DNA of 7,238 bases from JADFUS01 sp036653215 (GTDB lineage: Bacteria > Bacteroidota > Bacteroidia > Bacteroidales > Rikenellaceae), in assembly GCA_036653215.1 (NCBI GenBank), contig JAVVUK010000081.1:1-7238 (forward strand). Direction: 5' to 3'. The notes under the pieces were generated by a model, which searched no databases, was not told where the DNA came from, and was given only the letters and a program-made list of their open reading frames with translations. Below are positions 1 through 5,747 of this stretch, piece after piece. Position numbers and translations under genes: made by a program. Positions within the stretch are counted from its first letter, which is position 1. Every line of letters begins with the position of its first letter.

Positions 1-44
1 AGAAAATTAGACCTGACAAAATCAAAAATTGAAAGACAACAATT

Positions 45-809
45 ATGGATAGATATTATACTATTTTTTTGGTGTTAATGAGCATTACGGCGTTAGCAGT
101 GTTTGTGGCGTTGTATTTTGTTACAGCCGGATATGGGAAATTTGCATCTCAAAAATGGGGACCTGCCATAAACAATAAATTAGGATGGGTGCTCATGGAA
201 AGCCCCGTATTTATTGTGATGTGTATGCTTTGGGTCTTTAGCGAACGACGATTTGAGCCTGCTTTACTCGTTATGTTCTTAATATTTCAGAGCCACTATA
301 TACAACGATCGTTTATCTTCCCTTTTCTTATTAAGGGAACCAGCAAAATGCCTCTTTCCATAATTTTAATGGGTATCACATTTAATATTCTTAATGCTAT
401 TATGCAAGGAGGATGGTTGTTTTATATCTCTGCATCAGACAGATATACTTCAAGTTGGCTCTATACCCCACAATTTATAATAGGGACAATTTTGTTTTTT
501 GTGGGTATGTCTATAAATATAAAATCAGACAGCATAGTAAGAAATTTACGTAAACCAGGCGATACAAATCATTATCTTCCTCGTGGAGGGATGTATAATT
601 ATGTTACGTCGGCAAATTATTTTGGGGAGATAGTAGAGTGGGTAGGATTTGCCGTACTTACATGGAGCTATTCGGGGCTTGTGTTTGCGTGGTGGACCTT
701 TGCTAACCTTGTTCCACGTGCGGCAATGATATATAATCGTTACAAGAAAGAATTTACCAAACAGATGGAGGGGAAACGTTTAAAACGTATTATACCAAGA
801 ATATATTAG
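45..809 (+). CDS. Steroid 5-alpha-reductase family membrane protein (SRD5A/DET2-like; candidate bile-acid/steroid 5AR)
   Basis: Predicted integral membrane reductase that uses NADPH to reduce the delta4 double bond of 3-oxo-delta4 steroids to the 5-alpha (allo) configuration. The 254-residue length matches human SRD5A1/2 and plant DET2. Hydrophobic segments lie at about 7-29, 48-65, 71-83, 103-130, 141-157 and 196-220. The C-terminal family signature is clear: PRGGMYNYVTSANYFGEI at 179-196 followed by EW at 198-199, then NLVPRA at 221-226. Glu52 and Tyr85 (in HYIQR, 84-88) fall where SRD5A2 has its substrate-ketone contacts Glu57 and Tyr91. N158, D162, R169, N191 and E195 match the cofactor-binding pattern as I recall it. 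The usual His-His after the PRA motif is replaced by I229-Y230. ATG at 45 is the only sensible start. It is followed after 11 bp by the flavin reductase. Family assignment is firm; steroid versus bile-acid substrate is inferred from neighbours. Confidence 0.88.
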   Translation: MDRYYTIFLVLMSITALAVFVALYFVTAGYGKFASQKWGPAINNKLGWVLMESPVFIVMCMLWVFSERRFEPALLVMFLIFQSHYIQRSFIFPFLIKGTSKMPLSIILMGITFNILNAIMQGGWLFYISASDRYTSSWLYTPQFIIGTILFFVGMSINIKSDSIVRNLRKPGDTNHYLPRGGMYNYVTSANYFGEIVEWVGFAVLTWSYSGLVFAWWTFANLVPRAAMIYNRYKKEFTKQMEGKRLKRIIPRIY

Positions 810-820
810 AAAGAACAAAA

Positions 821-2092
821 ATGGAGATCGAAGAAAAGGATAAGACAGACAAGGGGAATAGAAATGAAAGTCTCCTCTTTTCGCAAGAGAAATTGGGACC
901 AATAACCCTACGTAACAGGACTATACGTTCTGCTGCTTTTGAAAATATGGCAACACACAACAATCCCTCTGAGATGTTATATGATTACCATAAAAGTGTG
1001 GCGGCAGGTGGCGTTGGGATGACAACAATAGCTTATGCTTCTGTCTCTCAAAGTGGGTTGTCGTTTGCCGATCAACTATTATTACGCCCCGAAGCGGTTG
1101 AGGGTTTGCGTAAAATCACAGATGCTGTTCATGCCGAAGGGGCAGCGGCTTCAATCCAGATAGGTCATTGTGGAAACATGAGCCATCGTTCGATCACCAA
1201 ATGTACTCCCGTCTCAGCCTCAAATGGCTTTAACATATATTCTCCTACTTTTTATCGTAAATTATCGGAAAAGGAGATGATACAAATGGCTAAAGATTTT
1301 GGACATGGTGTAAAGTTAGCTCGTGATGCGGGATTTGACTGTGTAGAGGTGCACGCAGGGCATGGCTATTTGATAAGTCAGTTTTTATCTCCATATACCA
1401 ATAAAAGGCACGATCAGTATGGTGGAAACCTTGAAAACAGAATGCGCTTTATGAAAATGTGTATGTCTGAAGTTATGGAAGCGGCAGGTGGCGACATGGC
1501 TATCGTGGCAAAGACTAATATGAGAGATGGCTTTAAGGGTGGTAACGACATAGAAGAGGGGCTTATTATTGCTAAAGAATTACAGAAATGTGGGGTACAT
1601 GGGTTGGTGCTTAGTGGTGGGTTTGTCAGTAAAGCACCGATGTATGTGATGCGTGGAGCTATGCCTTTTAAGACGTTGACCCATTATATGAATATATGGT
1701 GGCTTAAGTTTGGTGTCAAATTAGCAGGGAAATGGATGATCCCTTCTGTCCCTTTTGAAGAAGCTTACTTTTTAGACGATGCACTCGAATTTCGCAAAGC
1801 GATGCCCGATTTACCCCTTATATATGTGGGAGGGCTCGTCTCTCGTGCTAAGATAGACGAAGTATTGGATCATGGATTTGAATTTGTGCAAATGGGGCGT
1901 GCTTTGTTAAATGATCCTGCGTTTGTTAATAAAATGAAAAATGGAGGACTGGAGAGATGTAATTGTAAACACTCTAACTATTGCATAGGACGTATGTACA
2001 CAATAGAAATGGCGTGTCATTGCAACCTCAAAGAAGAGCTTCCTCCACAACTAAAACGTGAGATAGAAAAGTTAGAAAGAGATGGACGATAA
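821..2092 (+). CDS. Old Yellow Enzyme-family NADH:flavin oxidoreductase (candidate 3-oxo-delta4-steroid 5-beta-reductase, 5BR)
   Basis: FMN-dependent ene-reductase with a TIM-barrel fold, 423 residues and apparently cytoplasmic. The OYE signature is intact: HAGHGYLISQFLSP at 178-191, with H178, H181 and Y183 as the expected substrate-binding and proton-donating residues, followed by YGG (200-202) and ENR (205-207). Q113 in SIQIGH, K231 (VAKTN), GG at 337-338 and MGRALLNDP (358-366) fit the FMN site. It lacks the C-terminal FAD/NAD(P)H domain of the larger BaiCD and 2,4-dienoyl-CoA reductases. The tail carries C380, C382, C388, C399 and C401, but Ser385 sits where a Cys would be expected. A hydrophobic, basic insert at about 271-315 precedes the last barrel strands. 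Beside a steroid 5-alpha-reductase and two SDRs, the best guess is interconversion of 3-oxo-5-beta and 3-oxo-delta4 steroids or bile acids. The family is certain; the substrate is inferred. It overlaps the next gene by 11 bp. Confidence 0.9.
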   Translation: MEIEEKDKTDKGNRNESLLFSQEKLGPITLRNRTIRSAAFENMATHNNPSEMLYDYHKSVAAGGVGMTTIAYASVSQSGLSFADQLLLRPEAVEGLRKITDAVHAEGAAASIQIGHCGNMSHRSITKCTPVSASNGFNIYSPTFYRKLSEKEMIQMAKDFGHGVKLARDAGFDCVEVHAGHGYLISQFLSPYTNKRHDQYGGNLENRMRFMKMCMSEVMEAAGGDMAIVAKTNMRDGFKGGNDIEEGLIIAKELQKCGVHGLVLSGGFVSKAPMYVMRGAMPFKTLTHYMNIWWLKFGVKLAGKWMIPSVPFEEAYFLDDALEFRKAMPDLPLIYVGGLVSRAKIDEVLDHGFEFVQMGRALLNDPAFVNKMKNGGLERCNCKHSNYCIGRMYTIEMACHCNLKEELPPQLKREIEKLERDGR

Positions 2093-2942
2093 TAAAAGGC
2101 TTGTGGCGTTAGTGACGGGAGCAAGTTCTGGCATAGGGGTTTGTTATGCTGCCGAATTGGCGCAAAAAGGGTTTAACGTAATCCTTATTAGTAATCAAAT
2201 GTCTGAAGTTAAAGATGTTGCGGCAAACATAGCACAACAAACAAATTCTGAAAATTGTAGTTTTCTTGTCGAGACGGACAAAGATGAGAATATCCGACTT
2301 GTAGGACAACTCCCGATAGATAGACAGTGGATCGTTGGACTTTATAAAAACCTTGCTGTGGATAATGCGGCACAAAAGGTATTCGACTTTTACCCACATA
2401 TCGACATTCTTATAAATAATGCAGGTGTATTTTTCTTTAACGACGTTATAAATTGCGATATGTCGAGGATTGAGACTATTATAAACCTACATATTATGAC
2501 AGTCACAAAATTATGCCGATTATATGGTGAGGAGATGCGTAATAAGAGAAAGGGATATATCTTAAATATGTCGTCTATCTCTGTGCATACGCCATTTCCA
2601 GGCATTTCTCTTTATACCGCTACAAAGTCATACATCCACACTTTTACAAAAGCGTTTCATTATGAGATGAGAGAATGTGGTGTCAATGTGATGGTCGTCT
2701 CGCCGGGTGCTGTTGCCACCGATTTATATAGGTTACCTAAAAACTTACAGAAATTAGGGGTGCAGCTTGGGATAATATACAAACCTGAAAAGTTGGCTCA
2801 CAAGGCGATCTACAAGTTGTTTAAAGGAAGGCAAGAATTTATACCAGGAGCTATAAATCACCTTTTTAAACCTATATATATGATGCTACCCACTGTTTTT
2901 AAGATGTGGGTACGTAAGAAGGTTAAATTCATGATGAAATAG
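2082..2942 (+). CDS. Short-chain dehydrogenase/reductase, classical type (HSD17B-like; candidate hydroxysteroid dehydrogenase)
   Basis: NAD(P)-dependent oxidoreductase with a Rossmann fold, 286 residues. Visible motifs in order are TGASSGIG (12-19) for cofactor binding, NNAG (112-115), N135, catalytic Ser165, YTATK with Y178 and K182, and SPG (207-209). The Ser-Tyr spacing of 13 is classical. The segment between strand 2 and the NNAG strand is about 25 residues longer than usual (about 57-85). The residue after strand 2 is Asn (ISNQ, 36-39), neither the Arg typical of NADP(H) users nor the Asp typical of NAD users, so cofactor choice is open. The tail is basic (KMWVRKKVKFMMK, 274-286), as in 17-beta-HSD/3-ketoacyl reductase relatives, which may mean peripheral membrane contact. 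The start ATG lies inside the end of the flavin reductase gene with AGAAAGAG just upstream, implying translational coupling. The likely role is oxidation or reduction of a steroid hydroxyl (probably C3), inferred from context. Confidence 0.85.
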   Translation: MDDNKRLVALVTGASSGIGVCYAAELAQKGFNVILISNQMSEVKDVAANIAQQTNSENCSFLVETDKDENIRLVGQLPIDRQWIVGLYKNLAVDNAAQKVFDFYPHIDILINNAGVFFFNDVINCDMSRIETIINLHIMTVTKLCRLYGEEMRNKRKGYILNMSSISVHTPFPGISLYTATKSYIHTFTKAFHYEMRECGVNVMVVSPGAVATDLYRLPKNLQKLGVQLGIIYKPEKLAHKAIYKLFKGRQEFIPGAINHLFKPIYMMLPTVFKMWVRKKVKFMMK

Positions 2943-3746
2943 ATGAAAGAAAAAAATAAAATAGCCGTAATAACAGGAGCCACAGGAGGCATAGGCGCTG
3001 AAGTGTGTAAATATCTATTATCTAACAATTACATCATCCTTGCCTCGTGTCGCAATTTTGAGAAGGGAGATAAAGTAAGAAAAGATCTTGAAAAGAGCAC
3101 CTCTTTAAATAGCGAAGAGAGGCTTTTCTTCATTCCGATAGATATGTGTTCCTTTAGCTCTGTTGACGGTTTTATTTCAATGGTTAAAGAGCGTGTAGAG
3201 CAATTTGGCGGCACAATAGACGTTCTGATAAATAATGCAGGGGTCATATCTCCTAAGTTTACGACAACGATAGACGGCTATGAGACTTCTTTACAAGTGA
3301 ATTTCCTTTCAGCAAAACGGTTAACAGAGTCGCTTATAGACAATCTCGATCCTGTGAAAGGGAAAATCATAAATACATTGTCTTGCACTATACATATGTG
3401 GGAAGATAAAAAGCTGTCCGAAAAGGAGATCGCTCAGCAAGAGAAGGAATTTATGAGTTTAAAAAATTATAGTAATTCTAAGTTATTATTGTCACGATAT
3501 ACGATAGAACTAAACGATAGGCTTCCCTGTATTATGGTATGCGGAGTAGATCCGGGCGTTGTAAATACATCTATAATAACTATGCACCGTTGGTTTGACC
3601 CACTTGCCAACATCCTCTTTCGTCCTTTTATAAAAAGCGTCGCCACAGGAGCCATTCCCATGATAAAAGCCATAGAATATAAAGGTCAGAGAACCACAAC
3701 TCTTCTTTTCAAAGGCACTAACCACATCTCTCCTCTCACACGATAA
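2943..3746 (+). CDS. Short-chain dehydrogenase/reductase, retinol-dehydrogenase-like (second candidate hydroxysteroid dehydrogenase)
   Basis: A second NAD(P)-dependent SDR, 267 residues, clearly not a recent duplicate of the preceding one. Motifs are TGATGGIG (11-18), R37 after strand 2 (SCRN; Arg here usually favours NADP(H)), D67, NNAG (97-100), N120, Ser147, YSNSK with Y176 and K180, and DPG (203-205). The Ser-Tyr spacing is 29 instead of 13 because of a Lys/Glu-rich insert (about 152-173). That long spacing is typical of the retinol dehydrogenase/WWOX group, whose members often act on retinoids and sterols. ATG directly follows the TAG of the upstream gene with no gap, so translation is probably coupled. 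It is the last gene of the plus-strand cluster and converges on the glycosyltransferase 25 bp away. Role as a C3 hydroxysteroid dehydrogenase, possibly the 3-beta member, is inference; SDR membership is certain. Confidence 0.85.
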   Translation: MKEKNKIAVITGATGGIGAEVCKYLLSNNYIILASCRNFEKGDKVRKDLEKSTSLNSEERLFFIPIDMCSFSSVDGFISMVKERVEQFGGTIDVLINNAGVISPKFTTTIDGYETSLQVNFLSAKRLTESLIDNLDPVKGKIINTLSCTIHMWEDKKLSEKEIAQQEKEFMSLKNYSNSKLLLSRYTIELNDRLPCIMVCGVDPGVVNTSIITMHRWFDPLANILFRPFIKSVATGAIPMIKAIEYKGQRTTTLLFKGTNHISPLTR

Positions 3747-3771
3747 AATTATTATAAAAAAACGAAACTCT

Positions 3772-4647
3772 TTATTGTATTTTATCTTTAAATCCGTGAT
3801 AACTTCCTTTAATAAAGGCGATAAGCATATCTGTTTTCCTGTGTAACAGATAAACCAATATGTTTTTAGGAATGACAATCATTATTTGATATAATAATGC
3901 GATAACTTTATGGATATGGGTATAGTTGCGACGAGTAAACAAAATCCGACTGCGAGTAAGGTAATATAAACGTAACGGAGTACCTGGTTTGATTGTCATG
4001 CTCTCTTTATGCAATACGTATGCTTTAGGCTCATACCATATCTCATATCCTGCATATTGAATTTGCAGACTCCAATCCAGTTCCTCATAAAAGAGGAAAT
4101 ATATATTGGTCATTAGCCCTACTTTATTTATTACTTCACGTGATGTCATCATGCAAGCACCATGTAGAAAGGCTGTTATGCGAGCCTTGTCATATTGGCA
4201 ATTGTCTTTCTCGTTAACACCTATAAGATTGTTACCTACACGTATCGGATTCATTGCCGTTGATCCTGCATACTGAATGATGTCTGGATGATGCTCATAC
4301 TTTATTTTAGGAGAAACAGCACCTATGGACTTTGATGATTGAAGACGATCGACAAGGGGTTGAAGGAATGGTTTGTTTATCACCATGTCATTGTTCATAT
4401 ATAAGATATATTCACCTTGTGCATATTGATAGCCCAAATTGTTACCTCCAGCAAACCCGATATTTTTATGGCTACATACAATCTTTAGATCTGGAAATGT
4501 ATCTTTTAATAGTTCCCCATCACCAGAAGGGGAAGCATTATCTACGACGATGATTTCGAATGGATAGCTTTCATATTTATAAAGACTTTGTATAAGTTCA
4601 CAAGTGTCTTTATATCCATTATAGTTCACAGTTATGATTGATACCAT
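3772..4647 (-). CDS. Family 2 glycosyltransferase (rhamnosyltransferase-like)
   Basis: Predicted inverting GT-A glycosyltransferase that adds a nucleotide-activated sugar to a growing surface polysaccharide or O-antigen-type glycan at the inner face of the membrane. It has 291 residues. Motifs are VSIITVNYNG (2-11) at the first strand, VDNAS (35-39) in the nucleotide-sugar fold, GFAGGNN (64-70), NND (85-87) as the DXD-equivalent metal site, and FYEELDW (186-192) with the likely catalytic acidic residue. H213 and YYLTRSR (228-234) match the C-terminal pattern of WbbL-type rhamnosyltransferases. A hydrophobic, probably membrane-associated stretch follows (248-268). The start is placed at the ATG at 4647 because the domain begins there and AAGAAAG precedes it; an in-frame ATG at 4701 would add 18 unrelated residues encoded within the terminator stem. 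No other glycan genes are visible. The acceptor and sugar are unknown. Confidence 0.88.
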   Translation of the reverse strand: MVSIITVNYNGYKDTCELIQSLYKYESYPFEIIVVDNASPSGDGELLKDTFPDLKIVCSHKNIGFAGGNNLGYQYAQGEYILYMNNDMVINKPFLQPLVDRLQSSKSIGAVSPKIKYEHHPDIIQYAGSTAMNPIRVGNNLIGVNEKDNCQYDKARITAFLHGACMMTSREVINKVGLMTNIYFLFYEELDWSLQIQYAGYEIWYEPKAYVLHKESMTIKPGTPLRLYYLTRSRILFTRRNYTHIHKVIALLYQIMIVIPKNILVYLLHRKTDMLIAFIKGSYHGFKDKIQ

Positions 4648-4679
4648 GATTATTATACTTATCTTTCTTGTAAGAGTCT

Positions 4680-4728
4680 GTTTAAAACAACTTCTTAGCA
4701 TAATAGCGAAATGCTTTATGCTAAGAAG
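4680..4728 (-). terminator. Intrinsic terminator after the split transketolase genes
   Basis: A 13-bp perfect inverted repeat pairs CTTCTTAGCATAA (4691-4703) with its complement at 4716-4728. Three further inner pairs (AGC 4705-4707 with GCT 4713-4715) close around a GAAAT loop, with T4704 bulged. On the minus strand the stem is followed by TTGTTTTAAAC, a moderate U-tract. It lies 53 bp beyond the transketolase stop and before the glycosyltransferase start, so it most likely ends the AI-2E/transketolase transcript. The tract on the other side is less T-rich, which argues for minus-strand use. Confidence 0.68.
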
Positions 4729-4742
4729 CAGGATTTATTTTG

Positions 4743-4776
4743 CCGATATTTAGTCGGTTTTAGACAATGGTCTAAA
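4743..4776. repeat. Two small adjacent inverted repeats downstream of transketolase
   Basis: TTTAGAC (4759-4765) pairs perfectly with GTCTAAA (4770-4776) around a 4-nt loop, immediately after the transketolase stop codon. Next to it, CCGA (4743-4746) pairs with TCGG (4754-4757) around 7 nt. No T-run follows either one, so they are not convincing terminators alone. They may fold the 3' end of the transketolase mRNA upstream of the large terminator stem. Stems this short can arise by chance. Confidence 0.35.
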
Positions 4777-4780
4777 GAGT

Positions 4781-5734
4781 CTATTTTCTTTTTATAACCT
4801 TTTGGGCAGCAGCGATTATCGCTTTGTCGTCTAAGCCAAATTCGGTCATCAAAGCAGCTGGTTTGCCACTCTCACCAAAAGTGTCGTCGATGGCTACCAT
4901 CTCTACCGGAGCAGGGAAACAACGTGAAAGGAATTGAGCAACACTGTCGCCAAGTCCTCCGTTTAGGAAATGCTCCTCCGCCGTAACCACACAACCTGTT
5001 TTTGTGACAGAGGCTAAGATCGCTTCTGTGTCAAGTGGTTTTATGGTGTGTATATTGATCAAGTCGACAGAGACACCGCTCTCCTCAAGCACTTCAGCAG
5101 CCTTTATGGCTTGCCAAACGAGGTGTCCTGTGGCTATTATAGTCACATCTTTACCCTCGTTTAACTTAACGGCTTTCCCAATTACAAATTCTTGGTCTTC
5201 AGGAGTGAAGTTAGGAACTACAGGTCGTCCGAAACGAAGATATACAGGTCCTACATATTTTGCAGCAGCAATGGTTGCCGCTTTTGTTTGGTTATAGTCG
5301 CATGGATTTATGACTACCATATTAGGAAGCATCTTCATGAGACCTATATCTTCCAAAATTTGGTGTGTAGCACCGTCTTCTCCCAATGTTATGCCGGCAT
5401 GAGAACCTGCAATTTTCACGTTTGTGTTAGAGTAAGCGACAGATTGACGTACTTGGTCATATACACGCCCTGTGCAGAAGGCTGCAAAAGTCCCTGCAAA
5501 AGGAACTTTCCCTGCTGCTGCAAGTCCGCCTGCCATGCTTATCATGTTTGCTTCAGCGATGCCTGTTTGAAGAAAGCGATCAGGAAATTGTTTGATAAAA
5601 GCGTCCATCTTAAGCGATCCGATAAGGTCGGCACAAAGAGCTACCACGTTTTTATCTTTCTCTCCAGCTTCTAAAAGCCCTGCTCCGAAGCCTGAGCGAG
5701 TATCTTTTTCGTTTATTATAGTATATTTTTTCAT
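4781..5734 (-). CDS. Transketolase, C-terminal subunit
   Basis: Second half of a split transketolase, carrying the pyrimidine-binding (Pyr) and C-terminal domains, 317 residues. With the N-terminal subunit it should form the cytoplasmic thiamine-diphosphate enzyme that moves two-carbon ketol units in the non-oxidative pentose phosphate pathway. TGIAEANMISMAGG (57-70) holds the catalytic Glu61 that activates the cofactor. SHAGITLGEDGATHQ (111-125) and YLRFGR (165-170) are typical phosphate- and substrate-binding segments. The C-terminal domain starts at about 185 (ATGHLVWQA at 201-209, then EEHFLNGGLGD at 253-263). ATG at 5734 is preferred over an in-frame TTG two codons upstream (5740) because non-ATG starts are uncommon here and the protein aligns well from MKKYTI. 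It begins 13 bp after the stop of the N-terminal subunit gene. 1-Deoxyxylulose-5-phosphate synthase is unlikely because that enzyme is a single chain of about 600 residues or more. Confidence 0.93.
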   Translation of the reverse strand: MKKYTIINEKDTRSGFGAGLLEAGEKDKNVVALCADLIGSLKMDAFIKQFPDRFLQTGIAEANMISMAGGLAAAGKVPFAGTFAAFCTGRVYDQVRQSVAYSNTNVKIAGSHAGITLGEDGATHQILEDIGLMKMLPNMVVINPCDYNQTKAATIAAAKYVGPVYLRFGRPVVPNFTPEDQEFVIGKAVKLNEGKDVTIIATGHLVWQAIKAAEVLEESGVSVDLINIHTIKPLDTEAILASVTKTGCVVTAEEHFLNGGLGDSVAQFLSRCFPAPVEMVAIDDTFGESGKPAALMTEFGLDDKAIIAAAQKVIKRK

Positions 5735-5747
5735 TTTCAAATAATGC

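Noticed and set aside
2109..2605. Several minus-strand open frames of 62-96 codons opposite the first SDR
   Set aside because: All are antisense to an SDR with intact motifs and show no domains or ribosome-binding sites.
3742..3786. Inverted repeat GATAAAAT (3742-3749) / ATTTTATC (3779-3786) at the convergent gene ends, considered as a bidirectional terminator
   Set aside because: The stem is 8 bp, almost entirely A-T, with a 29-nt loop; this is too weak and too likely by chance in AT-rich DNA to call.
3510..3878. Minus-strand open frame of 122 codons spanning the end of the second SDR and the end of the glycosyltransferase
   Set aside because: It overlaps two well-supported genes in another frame, has no recognisable domain and has a composition typical of an antisense shadow.
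4648..4701. N-terminal extension of the glycosyltransferase to the ATG at 4701
   Set aside because: The added 18 residues match nothing in the family and are encoded within the terminator hairpin and its tail; the domain starts at the ATG at 4647.
5192..5674. Plus-strand open frame of 160 codons opposite the transketolase C-terminal gene
   Set aside because: It lies wholly antisense to a strongly conserved gene; the Cys-rich, motif-free translation is an artefact of the complementary codons.
5735..5740. TTG at 5740 as the start of the transketolase C-terminal gene
   Set aside because: An ATG two codons downstream (5734) fits the family N-terminus; the AGGAG at about 5756-5760 is far from either codon and does not favour TTG.
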